From: Archangium gephyra
Lineage (GTDB): Bacteria; Myxococcota; Myxococcia; Myxococcales; Myxococcaceae
NCBI GenBank assembly: GCA_003243425.1
Contig: QFQP01000003.1
Coordinates: 124,001 to 188,000 of the forward strand
Direction of reading: 5' to 3'
Length of the DNA stretch: 64,000 bases
Shown here in pieces: positions 56,808 to 64,000 of this stretch. Both the position numbers and the translations under genes were made by a program. Below the pieces are notes generated by a model. The model saw only the letters and a list, made by a program, of their open reading frames with translations. It searched no databases and was not told the DNA's origin. Position 1 is the first letter of the stretch. Every line of letters starts with the position of its first letter.

Positions 56808-59800
56808 ATGACAACGGCGGCGACGGTACGCAGTCATCTGGTCGAAGCACTCGAAGCCGACCTCGTCGGCCCCTTCCTCCGAAAGCCCGGCGAGCGTGAA
56901 TCAGACGCCGCGGAGCTGCTTCGCAGCGCGCCCAGTCGGCACTACCTCACCGGCTTTCTCGTGCCCCGCGAACAGGGCGAGATCGAAGAAGAGCCCGATG
57001 ACGATGACGCGGGCGTTGGTGACGACGAAGACGACGACGCTGATGGTCGTGCTGAGAACAGCGTCAAGAAGGTGCGTCGATTGCCGGCGTCGATGGGCCT
57101 GTCGGTCTTCGTGCAGGCGTCGGTGAAGACGCTCACGGCGACGGTGTCGTGGGCCGACTACCTCCGTGTCGAAGCCGGTGAAGGCAAGCGCTGGAGCCGG
57201 CGCTTCATGCAGCGCACGGTGCCGGTGACGTTGACGCAGGCAGCGCTGACCGACGGCGTGCCGGTCGACGGCAGCGACGGCCTGATGATCCGCGGTCGCG
57301 TTGAGAAGGTCGGCGACCTGAAGTCGGTCGCGATCTTCCTGGTGAATGAGCGCCAGCCGGTGACCGGGGCGAGCGCGCGCGACGAGGCGTACGCGTTTCA
57401 ATGCCGGCTGGTGTTGGAATCACCGCAGCCGTTTCACGGGCGCACCGACCGCTCCGACGAGACGAGCAAAGACCCCGACGAGCGCGTCAACGATCTGCAG
57501 CACCGGCACCAGCAGGAGTTCGCCGTCGGTCACGGCGTCGGTGTGCGCGTGGAGTCAGCGACGCGCATCGAGACCACGTGGCTGCCGACCGCGACCGTGA
57601 AGCCGGTGGTGGCGCGAAAACTCGACGGTGTCGAAGTGGGCATGGACGCACTGGCGGCGATCGAATCGCCAGCGGCGGCGCGTGTTGCGCTGGCGCCGCT
57701 GATGACGGCGTACCGCGCGTGGCTCGACGAGCAGGCGAAGATCGAAACGGGCAGCGCACTCCGCGACGAGGTGCGTGACGGGCTGGTCGACAAGGCCCGC
57801 CGCGCGGCGGAGCGGATGGAGGACGGCCTCGCCGTTCTCGAGAAGGACGCACAGGCGTTTCAGGCCTTCCGCTGGATGAACACGGTCATGGCGCAGGCGG
57901 AGAAGAAGGCGCGCCAGGGCAGCGTGCCGTCGTGGCGCCTGTTTCAGCTGGCCTTCATCCTCCTCAACCTGCCTTCGGTCGAACGCGAGACGCATGAAGA
58001 TCGCGAACTGGTGGAACTCATCTTCTTCCCGACTGGCGGCGGCAAGACGCAGGCGTACCTCGGCCTCATTGCGTTCACGCTGTTGCTGCGGCGACTGCGC
58101 GGCACGCCACGGCCCGACGGCGGCCTCGGCGTGGCGGTGCTGCTCCGGTACACGCTGCGCCTGTTGACGCTCGATCAGCTCGGTCGTGCGTCGACGCTCA
58201 TCTGCGCTCTGGAGTTGTTGCGACAGAAGAACGTCGCGCAGCTGGGTGACGTGCGCTTCTCGATCGGGCTGTGGGTCGGTTCATCGGCGACGGCGAACAC
58301 GCTGGAGCAGGTCGCCGAGCAGATCACCGAGTACCGGAACTCGCCTTCGCCCAACGCCCAGTCGCCCTTCCCGCTCGCGAAGTGCCCGTGGTGCGGGACC
58401 GACTTCGTGCGCGACAGCTTCGTGATGCTGCCGAGCAAGACGAAGCCCGAAGAGGTGAAAGTGGGCTGCGCGAGCCTCAAGTGCCCCTTCAACATGGGCA
58501 TCAACCGCGACGGCGTGCCGGTGTTGTTCGTGGACGAAGCGATCTACCGGGAGCTGCCCTGCTTCCTCGTGGCGACGGTCGACAAGTTCGCGTTGCTCCC
58601 GTGGCGTGGCGAGACCGGCATGCTCTTTGGCCGCGCGCAGGGTCGCACCGGCGGCAAGTTCGTCGGGCCGACGGACGACGAGAGGACGCGGAAGGCCGCG
58701 AAGGTACGGCTGCCGAACGGGCTCAAGCCGCCGGAGCTGATCGTTCAAGACGAGTTGCACCTCATCTCAGGCCCGCTGGGGTCGATGGTCGGGCTCTACG
58801 AAGCCGCCGTGCTGACGCTGGCGCCGAAGGCCAAGTTGATCGCCTCGACGGCGACGGTGCGGCGTTCGAACGAACAGGTCGAGCGGCTCTACGGGCGGAG
58901 GGTCGCGCTGTTTCCACCGCCCGGCGTGGAAGCCAACGAGACGTTCTTCGCGCATGTCGGCACCGAAGGGGCGCGCCAGTACATCGGTGTTGGCGCTCCG
59001 GGCAGACCGTTGAAGACCACGCTGCTGCAGGTGTACGTCGCGCTGCTCGCGGCCGCGCAGCGTGGGCTGGCGGACCATGGAGAGGTCGCCGACGCGTATT
59101 TGACGCTGGTGGGCTACTTCAACTCGCTGCGCGAGCTGGGCGGTATGCGGCGCCTGGTGGAAGACGAGGTGCGGCGGTTGGTCATGCGCCGCCACGAGCG
59201 GGTGCCTGAAGGCTTCGAAGGAGAGAGCCCGTGGTTCGCCCCGCGCACCATTCGCGCCGAGCCCGTCGAGTTGACGTCGCGTGAGAAGACCTCGGCCATC
59301 AAAGACGCGAAGGACCGCCTGGAGCTGGCGCACGGGAAGGACCGGTCGGTGGACGTGGTGCTGGCCAGCAACATGATCTCGGTGGGTGTCGACATCGACC
59401 GGCTCGGGTTGATGGTGGTGGCCGGTCAGCCGAAGACGACCGCTGAGTACATTCAGGCGTCGAGTCGCGTGGGCCGCAACGCGGCGAAGCCCGGGCTGGT
59501 GGTGACGTGCTTCAACCTGTCGAAGCCCAGAGATCGTTCGCACTACGAGCGGTTCGACGCCTACCACTGCAGCTTCTACCGGTTCGTCGAGGCGACCTCG
59601 GTGACGCCATTCTCCGCGCCGGCGCTCGACCGGGGGCTCGCAGGCGTCGTCGTCGGGCTCTCGCGACTGCTCGACACGGGCATGACCGCGCCCTTCGACA
59701 TGATGAAGGTGGCAGCGCACCGCACCGCGATCGAGGCACAGCTGGAGAACGTGGTGAGGCGCGCAGGCGTGGGGAAGAAGGAAGAAGCCGACCGCATCAG

Positions 59801-60125
59801 CGCGCACGTTCGCCAACGCATCACCTCGCTGCTCGACGCCTGGCAGGTCGTCATCAACGAGACGAAAGCCGCCGGTGGTCAGCGCGGGTATTCAAAGTTC
59901 GACCCTGAGTCGAAGAAGCACGCCGCCCTGCTGCGGCAGGTGTTGGACGAGCAGGGGAATGCGACCCCCGACGAGCTGAAGTTTCAGGCGCCCACGTCGA
60001 TGCGCGACGTCGAGCCGTCAGTGCACCTGTGGCTCACGAAGCAGCCGCTCGGTGGGTACAAACAACCGAAGCAGGCGACCCCTGAGACGGTGGAACAGGA
60101 AGAGGTGAGGCATGGCGAGGGGTAA
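56808..60125 (+). CDS. drmA: DISARM helicase DrmA
   Basis: This is an 1105-residue protein from the ATG at 56808. The Walker A is FPTGGGKTQAYLG (about 407-419), the DEAH-like box is VQDELHLISGPLGS (about 645-658), and helicase motif VI lies in QASSRVGRNAAKPGLV. Cysteine pairs in CPWCGTD and VGCASLKCPF suggest a zinc site. An N-terminal acidic stretch (EEEPDDDDAGVGDDEDDDAD) is unusual. DrmA and DrmB form the core DISARM complex that senses unmethylated 5' ends or single-stranded DNA. It overlaps drmB by 14 bp. Confidence 0.88.
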   Translation: MTTAATVRSHLVEALEADLVGPFLRKPGERESDAAELLRSAPSRHYLTGFLVPREQGEIEEEPDDDDAGVGDDEDDDADGRAENSVKKVRRLPASMGLSVFVQASVKTLTATVSWADYLRVEAGEGKRWSRRFMQRTVPVTLTQAALTDGVPVDGSDGLMIRGRVEKVGDLKSVAIFLVNERQPVTGASARDEAYAFQCRLVLESPQPFHGRTDRSDETSKDPDERVNDLQHRHQQEFAVGHGVGVRVESATRIETTWLPTATVKPVVARKLDGVEVGMDALAAIESPAAARVALAPLMTAYRAWLDEQAKIETGSALRDEVRDGLVDKARRAAERMEDGLAVLEKDAQAFQAFRWMNTVMAQAEKKARQGSVPSWRLFQLAFILLNLPSVERETHEDRELVELIFFPTGGGKTQAYLGLIAFTLLLRRLRGTPRPDGGLGVAVLLRYTLRLLTLDQLGRASTLICALELLRQKNVAQLGDVRFSIGLWVGSSATANTLEQVAEQITEYRNSPSPNAQSPFPLAKCPWCGTDFVRDSFVMLPSKTKPEEVKVGCASLKCPFNMGINRDGVPVLFVDEAIYRELPCFLVATVDKFALLPWRGETGMLFGRAQGRTGGKFVGPTDDERTRKAAKVRLPNGLKPPELIVQDELHLISGPLGSMVGLYEAAVLTLAPKAKLIASTATVRRSNEQVERLYGRRVALFPPPGVEANETFFAHVGTEGARQYIGVGAPGRPLKTTLLQVYVALLAAAQRGLADHGEVADAYLTLVGYFNSLRELGGMRRLVEDEVRRLVMRRHERVPEGFEGESPWFAPRTIRAEPVELTSREKTSAIKDAKDRLELAHGKDRSVDVVLASNMISVGVDIDRLGLMVVAGQPKTTAEYIQASSRVGRNAAKPGLVVTCFNLSKPRDRSHYERFDAYHCSFYRFVEATSVTPFSAPALDRGLAGVVVGLSRLLDTGMTAPFDMMKVAAHRTAIEAQLENVVRRAGVGKKEEADRISAHVRQRITSLLDAWQVVINETKAAGGQRGYSKFDPESKKHAALLRQVLDEQGNATPDELKFQAPTSMRDVEPSVHLWLTKQPLGGYKQPKQATPETVEQEEVRHGEG

Positions 60126-61944
60126 GAAGCCGGTGCAGAGCAAGCCGCCCGATGGCCGGCTTCGGCAGAGTCAGGTGGTCTCGACGTTCGGACCTGGCGC
60201 GATGGTCGACCTGGTTCACGACGCGGTCATCGTCGGTGGCCTGGATTTCTGGGGCTTCGACGGCGGCAAGGTGCTCGTCAACGAGCCCCGGTTGCTCGAG
60301 GCGGTGCAGTTCCATTTTCAGAGGAACAAATGGCCGCTGAGCCGCGAGGAGCCGTTCCGCAAGCCTCCCGCGGGTGACGAGCGCGGCGCGAAGCAGTCGA
60401 ACGGCGTGCAGGTGATGGAGTTTCCGCGCTGGTTCGTCTGCCAGAACCCGGCGTGTCGGGCGCTGGTACGAGCGAGCGCGCTTCAGGCCCACGCGGGGGA
60501 GTATCGCCACCCCTGCTCTGGCGGTTCGAAGCCAACGCGGTGTGTGCCCGTGCGCTTCGTCGTGGCATGTACGCGCGGTCATCTCGCAGACCTCGACTGG
60601 CCGTACTGGGTGCACGACCGAAAGGTGTGTGCGGCGCCGCAGCTGCGGCTCGACGAAGGCGCAAGTGGCGACTTCAGCGACATCGATGCGTCATGCACCG
60701 GCTGCGGCAAGCGTCGACGGCTGATCGAGCTGACGATGAAGGGGCATCAACTCAAGTGCTCGGGAGACCGCCCGTGGCTTGGGCTCGAAGGCCGGGAGCC
60801 CTGCGATGAGGAGCAGCGGTTTCTCATTCGCACCGCGAGCAACGGGTACTTCTCGCAGACCACGAGCGTCATCAGCATTCCCGAGCTCCCGTCGCTGCGG
60901 AGCAAGGTGCGCTCGGTGTGGAACACGCTGCAGGTGGCGACGGTGGAGACGCTCCCGGCGTTCCGCACCATTCCCACCGTGAAGGCCGCGCTCGGTGAGT
61001 ACAGCGACGCAGAGGTTCTCGAAGCCATCACCGCTGAACGCGAAGCCCGCGTGGACGAGCCGCCGATGCTTCGCACCGCGGAGTGGCAGACGTTTCATGC
61101 CCAGGCGGTGGAAAAGCCGGGCGAGCTACCAAAGGACCGGAGCGACACGTTCTGGGTGCGTCGCGCGGTGAAGGTGGAGGGTCTGCCCCCGCTCGTGAAA
61201 CACGTGTTTCTCGGGCGCAAGCTGCGCGAGGTACAGGCGCAGGTGGGGTTCACGCGGCTGGAAGCGCGCTCGCCCGACCTGCAGGGGCGCTACGACCTCG
61301 CGGTCGAGATGGCGCGCCTGTCGCTGACTCAAGACTGGGTGCCCGTCACCGAGATCCAGGGAGAAGGCATTCTGGTGACGCTCGATGAAGAGCGTCTCCA
61401 CGCGTGGGAGACGTCGCCTGCGCTGCACGAACGTCGTGAGCAACTCTTCACCGCGTGGGAGCGGTGGAAGAAGATCTCGAAGGCCTCGTACCCATTCCCG
61501 GGTTTGCGCTTCTACGCATTGCACGCGCTGTCGCACCTGCTGATGAATCAGCTCGCGCTCGAATGTGGTTACCCGGCGAGCGCGATTCACGAACGCATCT
61601 ACTGCGAGCCGCACGAGTCGAGGGTGCCGATGGCCGGCTTCCTCTTGATGACCGGGACCAGCGGGAGCGAAGGCACGCTTGGTGGTCTGGTCGAAGAGGG
61701 TCGTCGGCTCGGCCATCACCTGCGCAGCGCATGGGAATCGGCGCGTCTGTGTTCAAACGATCCGGTGTGCGCGCATCACCTGCCGACAGACCTTGGTGAT
61801 CGCCACCTCGAGGGCGCGGCGTGCCACGGGTGTCTGTTCGTGCCCGAGTCGTCGTGTGAGCGCTTCAACCAGTACCTCGACCGGGCGCTGATCGTTCCGA
61901 CGCTCGGGCACGAATCGCTCGCGCTGCTGCCGGAGCCCTGGTGA
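60112..61944 (+). CDS. drmB: DISARM DUF1998-domain protein DrmB
   Basis: This 610-residue protein starts inside the end of drmA (14-bp overlap). Several cysteine pairs (CQNPACRAL, CTGCGKRRRL, CYGCLF-like CHGCLF) are consistent with zinc binding. The C-terminal region has the DUF1998 pattern LHALSHLLMNQLALECGYPASAIHER and GCLFVPESSCERFN. DrmB activates the DrmA helicase in DISARM. Its stop overlaps the start of drmC (GTGA). Confidence 0.88.
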   Translation: MARGKKPVQSKPPDGRLRQSQVVSTFGPGAMVDLVHDAVIVGGLDFWGFDGGKVLVNEPRLLEAVQFHFQRNKWPLSREEPFRKPPAGDERGAKQSNGVQVMEFPRWFVCQNPACRALVRASALQAHAGEYRHPCSGGSKPTRCVPVRFVVACTRGHLADLDWPYWVHDRKVCAAPQLRLDEGASGDFSDIDASCTGCGKRRRLIELTMKGHQLKCSGDRPWLGLEGREPCDEEQRFLIRTASNGYFSQTTSVISIPELPSLRSKVRSVWNTLQVATVETLPAFRTIPTVKAALGEYSDAEVLEAITAEREARVDEPPMLRTAEWQTFHAQAVEKPGELPKDRSDTFWVRRAVKVEGLPPLVKHVFLGRKLREVQAQVGFTRLEARSPDLQGRYDLAVEMARLSLTQDWVPVTEIQGEGILVTLDEERLHAWETSPALHERREQLFTAWERWKKISKASYPFPGLRFYALHALSHLLMNQLALECGYPASAIHERIYCEPHESRVPMAGFLLMTGTSGSEGTLGGLVEEGRRLGHHLRSAWESARLCSNDPVCAHHLPTDLGDRHLEGAACHGCLFVPESSCERFNQYLDRALIVPTLGHESLALLPEPW

Positions 61945-62630
61945 ATCTCGCTTCGGTGAGTACTGCCCACTTGCGAGCACTGGAGACTGCGCTCGCGTCG
62001 AGGCGGCTGAGATGGCCGGCGTCAGCGTTCGCGCTCCAGAGCGAGGGGTTCAGCGACATCGTAGGCCCACTCGAGGCCTTCAAGACGCTCTCGCAGGAAG
62101 CGCTGCTGGCGGTGGCTCGCTGCGTGCTCGCCGAACGCGAGAGCGCGCCACGCCGGCCGGAGTTGGTGTGGACCGGACCGGAGCAGCGAGTAAGCGCGGC
62201 TCGCGACACCTCGGTTGTCCTCGCCGATCTCTTCGCGCGAGCGAGGGACCGCGTGCTGCTGGCTGGGTTCGCCTTCGATCATGCGGACGTCGTGCTTCGC
62301 CCTCTCTGGGAGTCAGCGCAACGCGGCGTCACGGTGCGGCTGTTCGTCGACAAGGCAGCAGCGCCTGGATTCGCGACGACGAACTGGCCGTTTGGTCCAC
62401 CACTGCCTGAGGTCTATGCCTTCGAGCCGGTGACGGGGGTCTTCGCGAGCCTTCACGCCAAATGTGTAGTGGTCGATGGACGGTGGAGCTTCATCAGCTC
62501 TGCGAACTTCACGAATCGCGGGCAGACACGAAACATCGAGGTCGGAGCGCTGCTCGATGACGCGAGCTTCGCGGAGAGTCTCGAGCGACAGCTGCAGCCA
62601 GGCGCTCACTTCGTGGCGGTACCGCGTTGA
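61941..62630 (+). CDS. drmC: DISARM phospholipase-D-type nuclease DrmC
   Basis: This 229-residue protein starts at a GTG overlapping the drmB stop. It has a single HKD motif, HAKCVVVDGRWSFISSANF, near residue 172, and TNRGQTRNIEVG after it. One HKD per chain means it should work as a dimer. DrmC is usually dispensable for DISARM defence. The stop abuts the stop of the reversed gene that follows, with no gap. Confidence 0.85.
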   Translation: MNLASVSTAHLRALETALASRRLRWPASAFALQSEGFSDIVGPLEAFKTLSQEALLAVARCVLAERESAPRRPELVWTGPEQRVSAARDTSVVLADLFARARDRVLLAGFAFDHADVVLRPLWESAQRGVTVRLFVDKAAAPGFATTNWPFGPPLPEVYAFEPVTGVFASLHAKCVVVDGRWSFISSANFTNRGQTRNIEVGALLDDASFAESLERQLQPGAHFVAVPR

Positions 62631-63246
62631 TCAGGGCGAAGTGGCACCGAGATCGAGCGCGTCGCGATTGAGCGGCAGCTGGCCGTTGATCAGCAGCCCG
62701 CCCAACTTCGTCTGCAGCACGAAAGAGAACAATCGAGAGCCGGGCACGATGAGCGACTTCACCTGATCGGCCTGAGAACCGACGCTCGCCGGGAACCGGT
62801 TGTAGTGATCGGGCGCGGTGAAGGCGAAGCCGTGCGGCTGCCCTTCGACCGGCATGTGCACCAGCGAGGTGTCGCTCTTCGCCACCGGCACCCACCACGC
62901 TTCGTAGCGCTTGAGCTCCGCCCACACGCCTTCACGGAGCTTCTGAATTTCACGCTCGAGGGCGATGGCCCGCGACCACGTGTTGCACAGCAGAAATGCG
63001 TCGCGACCGACGAACCACATGCGCTCCTGACCTGACGCGCCGTCGACGATGAGTTCCTTGCAGGCTTCGAGCTCCTTGCGCGGCAGAGAACCGAAGAGAT
63101 CGGCGCCCTTTCACGCCGCCGTACACGCCCATCGCCTCGCCACCGAGCTTCGTGGCCGCAGCGTCCATCGCTCGCGGTTGCTTCAAACGATCGTTCCTGC
63201 GCACCTTTTGCGGTGCCGGCTGGGCGTGACAGCAAGTAGTGAACAT
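62631..63246 (-). pseudogene. Unknown gene with a probable frameshift, between drmC and ccmF
   Basis: The C-terminal 129 residues (from ATG 63020, MWFVGRDAFLLC) look coding, and coding-like sequence continues upstream in the same frame (LFGSLPRKELEACKELIVDGASGQER) to a TGA at about 63112. A second frame supplies the start MFTTCCHAQPAPQ at 63246 and MDAAATKLGGEAMGVYGGVK. Removing one base in the CCCTTT run near 63106-63111 would join them. It is unlike the DISARM proteins and may be a resident gene of the ccm region. Function unknown. Confidence 0.5.
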
Positions 63247-63296
63247 GATGGCTGCTTCGCTCGCTCCCCCCGAGGGAAACCGTTAAGAGCCGCAGC

Positions 63297-64000
63297 GTGA
63301 ATTCCACCCTCGGCTACGGCTTCGTTCTGCTCGGCCTGTTGTGCGCTGCCTTCGCGGCGCTGGTCGGCATCATCACGGGTCTCCAGCGCAAAGAGAGCGC
63401 GCTCCCGTGGGTGCAACGCGGCATCTACGGCTATGCGTTCTCGATGGTCGCCAGCAACCTGGTGATGGTCGGCGCGCTGCTGCAGCACGACTTCTCGGTG
63501 AAGTACGTCGCCCAGGTCGGCAGCAAGTCGACGCCCACCATCTTCACCATCGTCTCGCTCTGGAGCGCGCTGGAAGGCTCGATTCTCTTCTGGGGCGCGA
63601 TCATGGGCGCGTACCTGTTCGCGTTCACGTTCATCTACCGGCGCGAGCACGGCCGCTACATGCAGCTGTCACTCGGCGTGATGGCGGCGGTGGCGACCTT
63701 CTTTGCGTTCCTCATCGCCGGCCCCGCCAACCCGTGGACCGCGGTGCCCTTCCCGCCTGCTGACGGCCCGGGCCCCAACCCGCTGCTGCAGAACCACGTG
63801 TTGATGATCATCCACCCGCCGATGCTGTACCTCGGGTACGTGGGCATGACGATTCCGTTCGGGATCGCGGCCGGTGCGCTGCTGCGTGGCGAGCTCGGCG
63901 ACGCGTGGCTGGTGCCGCTGCGCAAGTGGACCCTGGTGCCGTGGATCTTCCTGACCATCGGCATCATCCTCGGAAGCTGGTGGGCGTACGCGGTGCTCGG
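63297..64000 (+). CDS. ccmF: Cytochrome c heme lyase CcmF, partial
   Basis: From the GTG at 63297 the frame is open to the end of the window, 234 residues. It starts MNSTLGYGFVLLGLLCAAF and has SLWSALEGSILFWG, GPGPNPLLQNHVLMIIHPPMLYLGYVG and PLRKWTLVPWIFLTIGIILGSWWAY, the CcmF tryptophan-rich heme-handling block. CcmF passes heme from CcmE to apocytochrome c. The full protein (about 650 residues) continues outside the window. ccmE is about 19 kb upstream. Confidence 0.92.
   Translation, partial: MNSTLGYGFVLLGLLCAAFAALVGIITGLQRKESALPWVQRGIYGYAFSMVASNLVMVGALLQHDFSVKYVAQVGSKSTPTIFTIVSLWSALEGSILFWGAIMGAYLFAFTFIYRREHGRYMQLSLGVMAAVATFFAFLIAGPANPWTAVPFPPADGPGPNPLLQNHVLMIIHPPMLYLGYVGMTIPFGIAAGALLRGELGDAWLVPLRKWTLVPWIFLTIGIILGSWWAYAVL

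Noticed and set aside
44324..62630. BREX or phage-growth-limitation system
   Set aside because: There is no BrxC-type ATPase, PglZ phosphatase or Lon-like protease; DUF1998, PLD and the DELH helicase fit DISARM instead.
1..64000. tRNA, rRNA, CRISPR arrays, integrases and transposases
   Set aside because: I looked through the intergenic stretches and protein frames and saw no cloverleaf with CCA end, no regularly spaced repeats and no DDE, tyrosine or serine recombinase motifs.

Overview
The window is a G+C-rich, gene-dense bacterial chromosome segment. The many lipoproteins with short lipoboxes, a cysteine-rich lipoprotein with a GPDGG-type linker, Lys/Ala-rich protein tails, a NarL-type sensor pair and a full cytochrome c maturation operon point to a member of the Myxococcota (order Myxococcales likely). 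This is a judgement from gene content, not from a marker gene. No tRNA, rRNA, CRISPR array or transposase was recognised.

Layout. 0-4.5 kb: an APS-kinase-like gene, a compact sulfur-carrier cluster (E1-like enzyme, TusA-like protein, ubiquitin-fold carrier ending in GG, and a second E1-like protein without the nucleotide-binding part), and a divergent two-component pair. 4.5-12.9 kb: secreted and outer-membrane proteins, a HAD phosphatase, a 40-residue basic protein and a P1-family self-cleaving peptidase. 13.2-15.2 kb: an AAA ATPase plus HNH protein that fits a Septu (PtuAB) anti-phage module. 15.2-35.8 kb: mostly core and accessory genes: a tandem D-Ala-D-Ala-ligase-like fusion, a gamma carbonic anhydrase, an enlarged RavA/ViaA-like pair with a PspA-like protein, a CPBP protease, a lipoprotein subtilase, an RlmI-like methyltransferase and a CorA transporter. 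35.9-40.2 kb: thiS-thiG-thiE and a three-gene membrane operon (DUF4129, DUF4350). 41.1-44.0 kb: ccmA-B-C-D-E. 44.3-62.6 kb: a class 1 DISARM defence locus. 63.3 kb to the end: ccmF, cut by the window edge.

The main result is the DISARM locus. Its five genes drmD, drmMI, drmA, drmB and drmC are all present, and the locus lies between ccmE and ccmF, so about 19 kb separates genes that are normally neighbours. Extra cassettes sit inside it. A ParDE-type toxin-antitoxin pair between drmD and drmMI is flanked by a 9-bp direct repeat. A two-gene cassette (unknown 150-residue protein plus an ImmA/IrrE-like metallopeptidase) after drmMI is flanked by an exact 16-bp repeat that copies the drmMI 3' end. 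A three-gene, tightly overlapping set around a DUF4365 protein (frameshifted here) follows, and then a reversed coiled-coil gene. drmA-B-C form a second operon with their own upstream region. The locus looks like a defence island built by stepwise accretion of cassettes.

Two probable frameshifts (near 54,353 and 63,108) lie in or beside short runs of G on the coding strand; they may be real or may be assembly errors.
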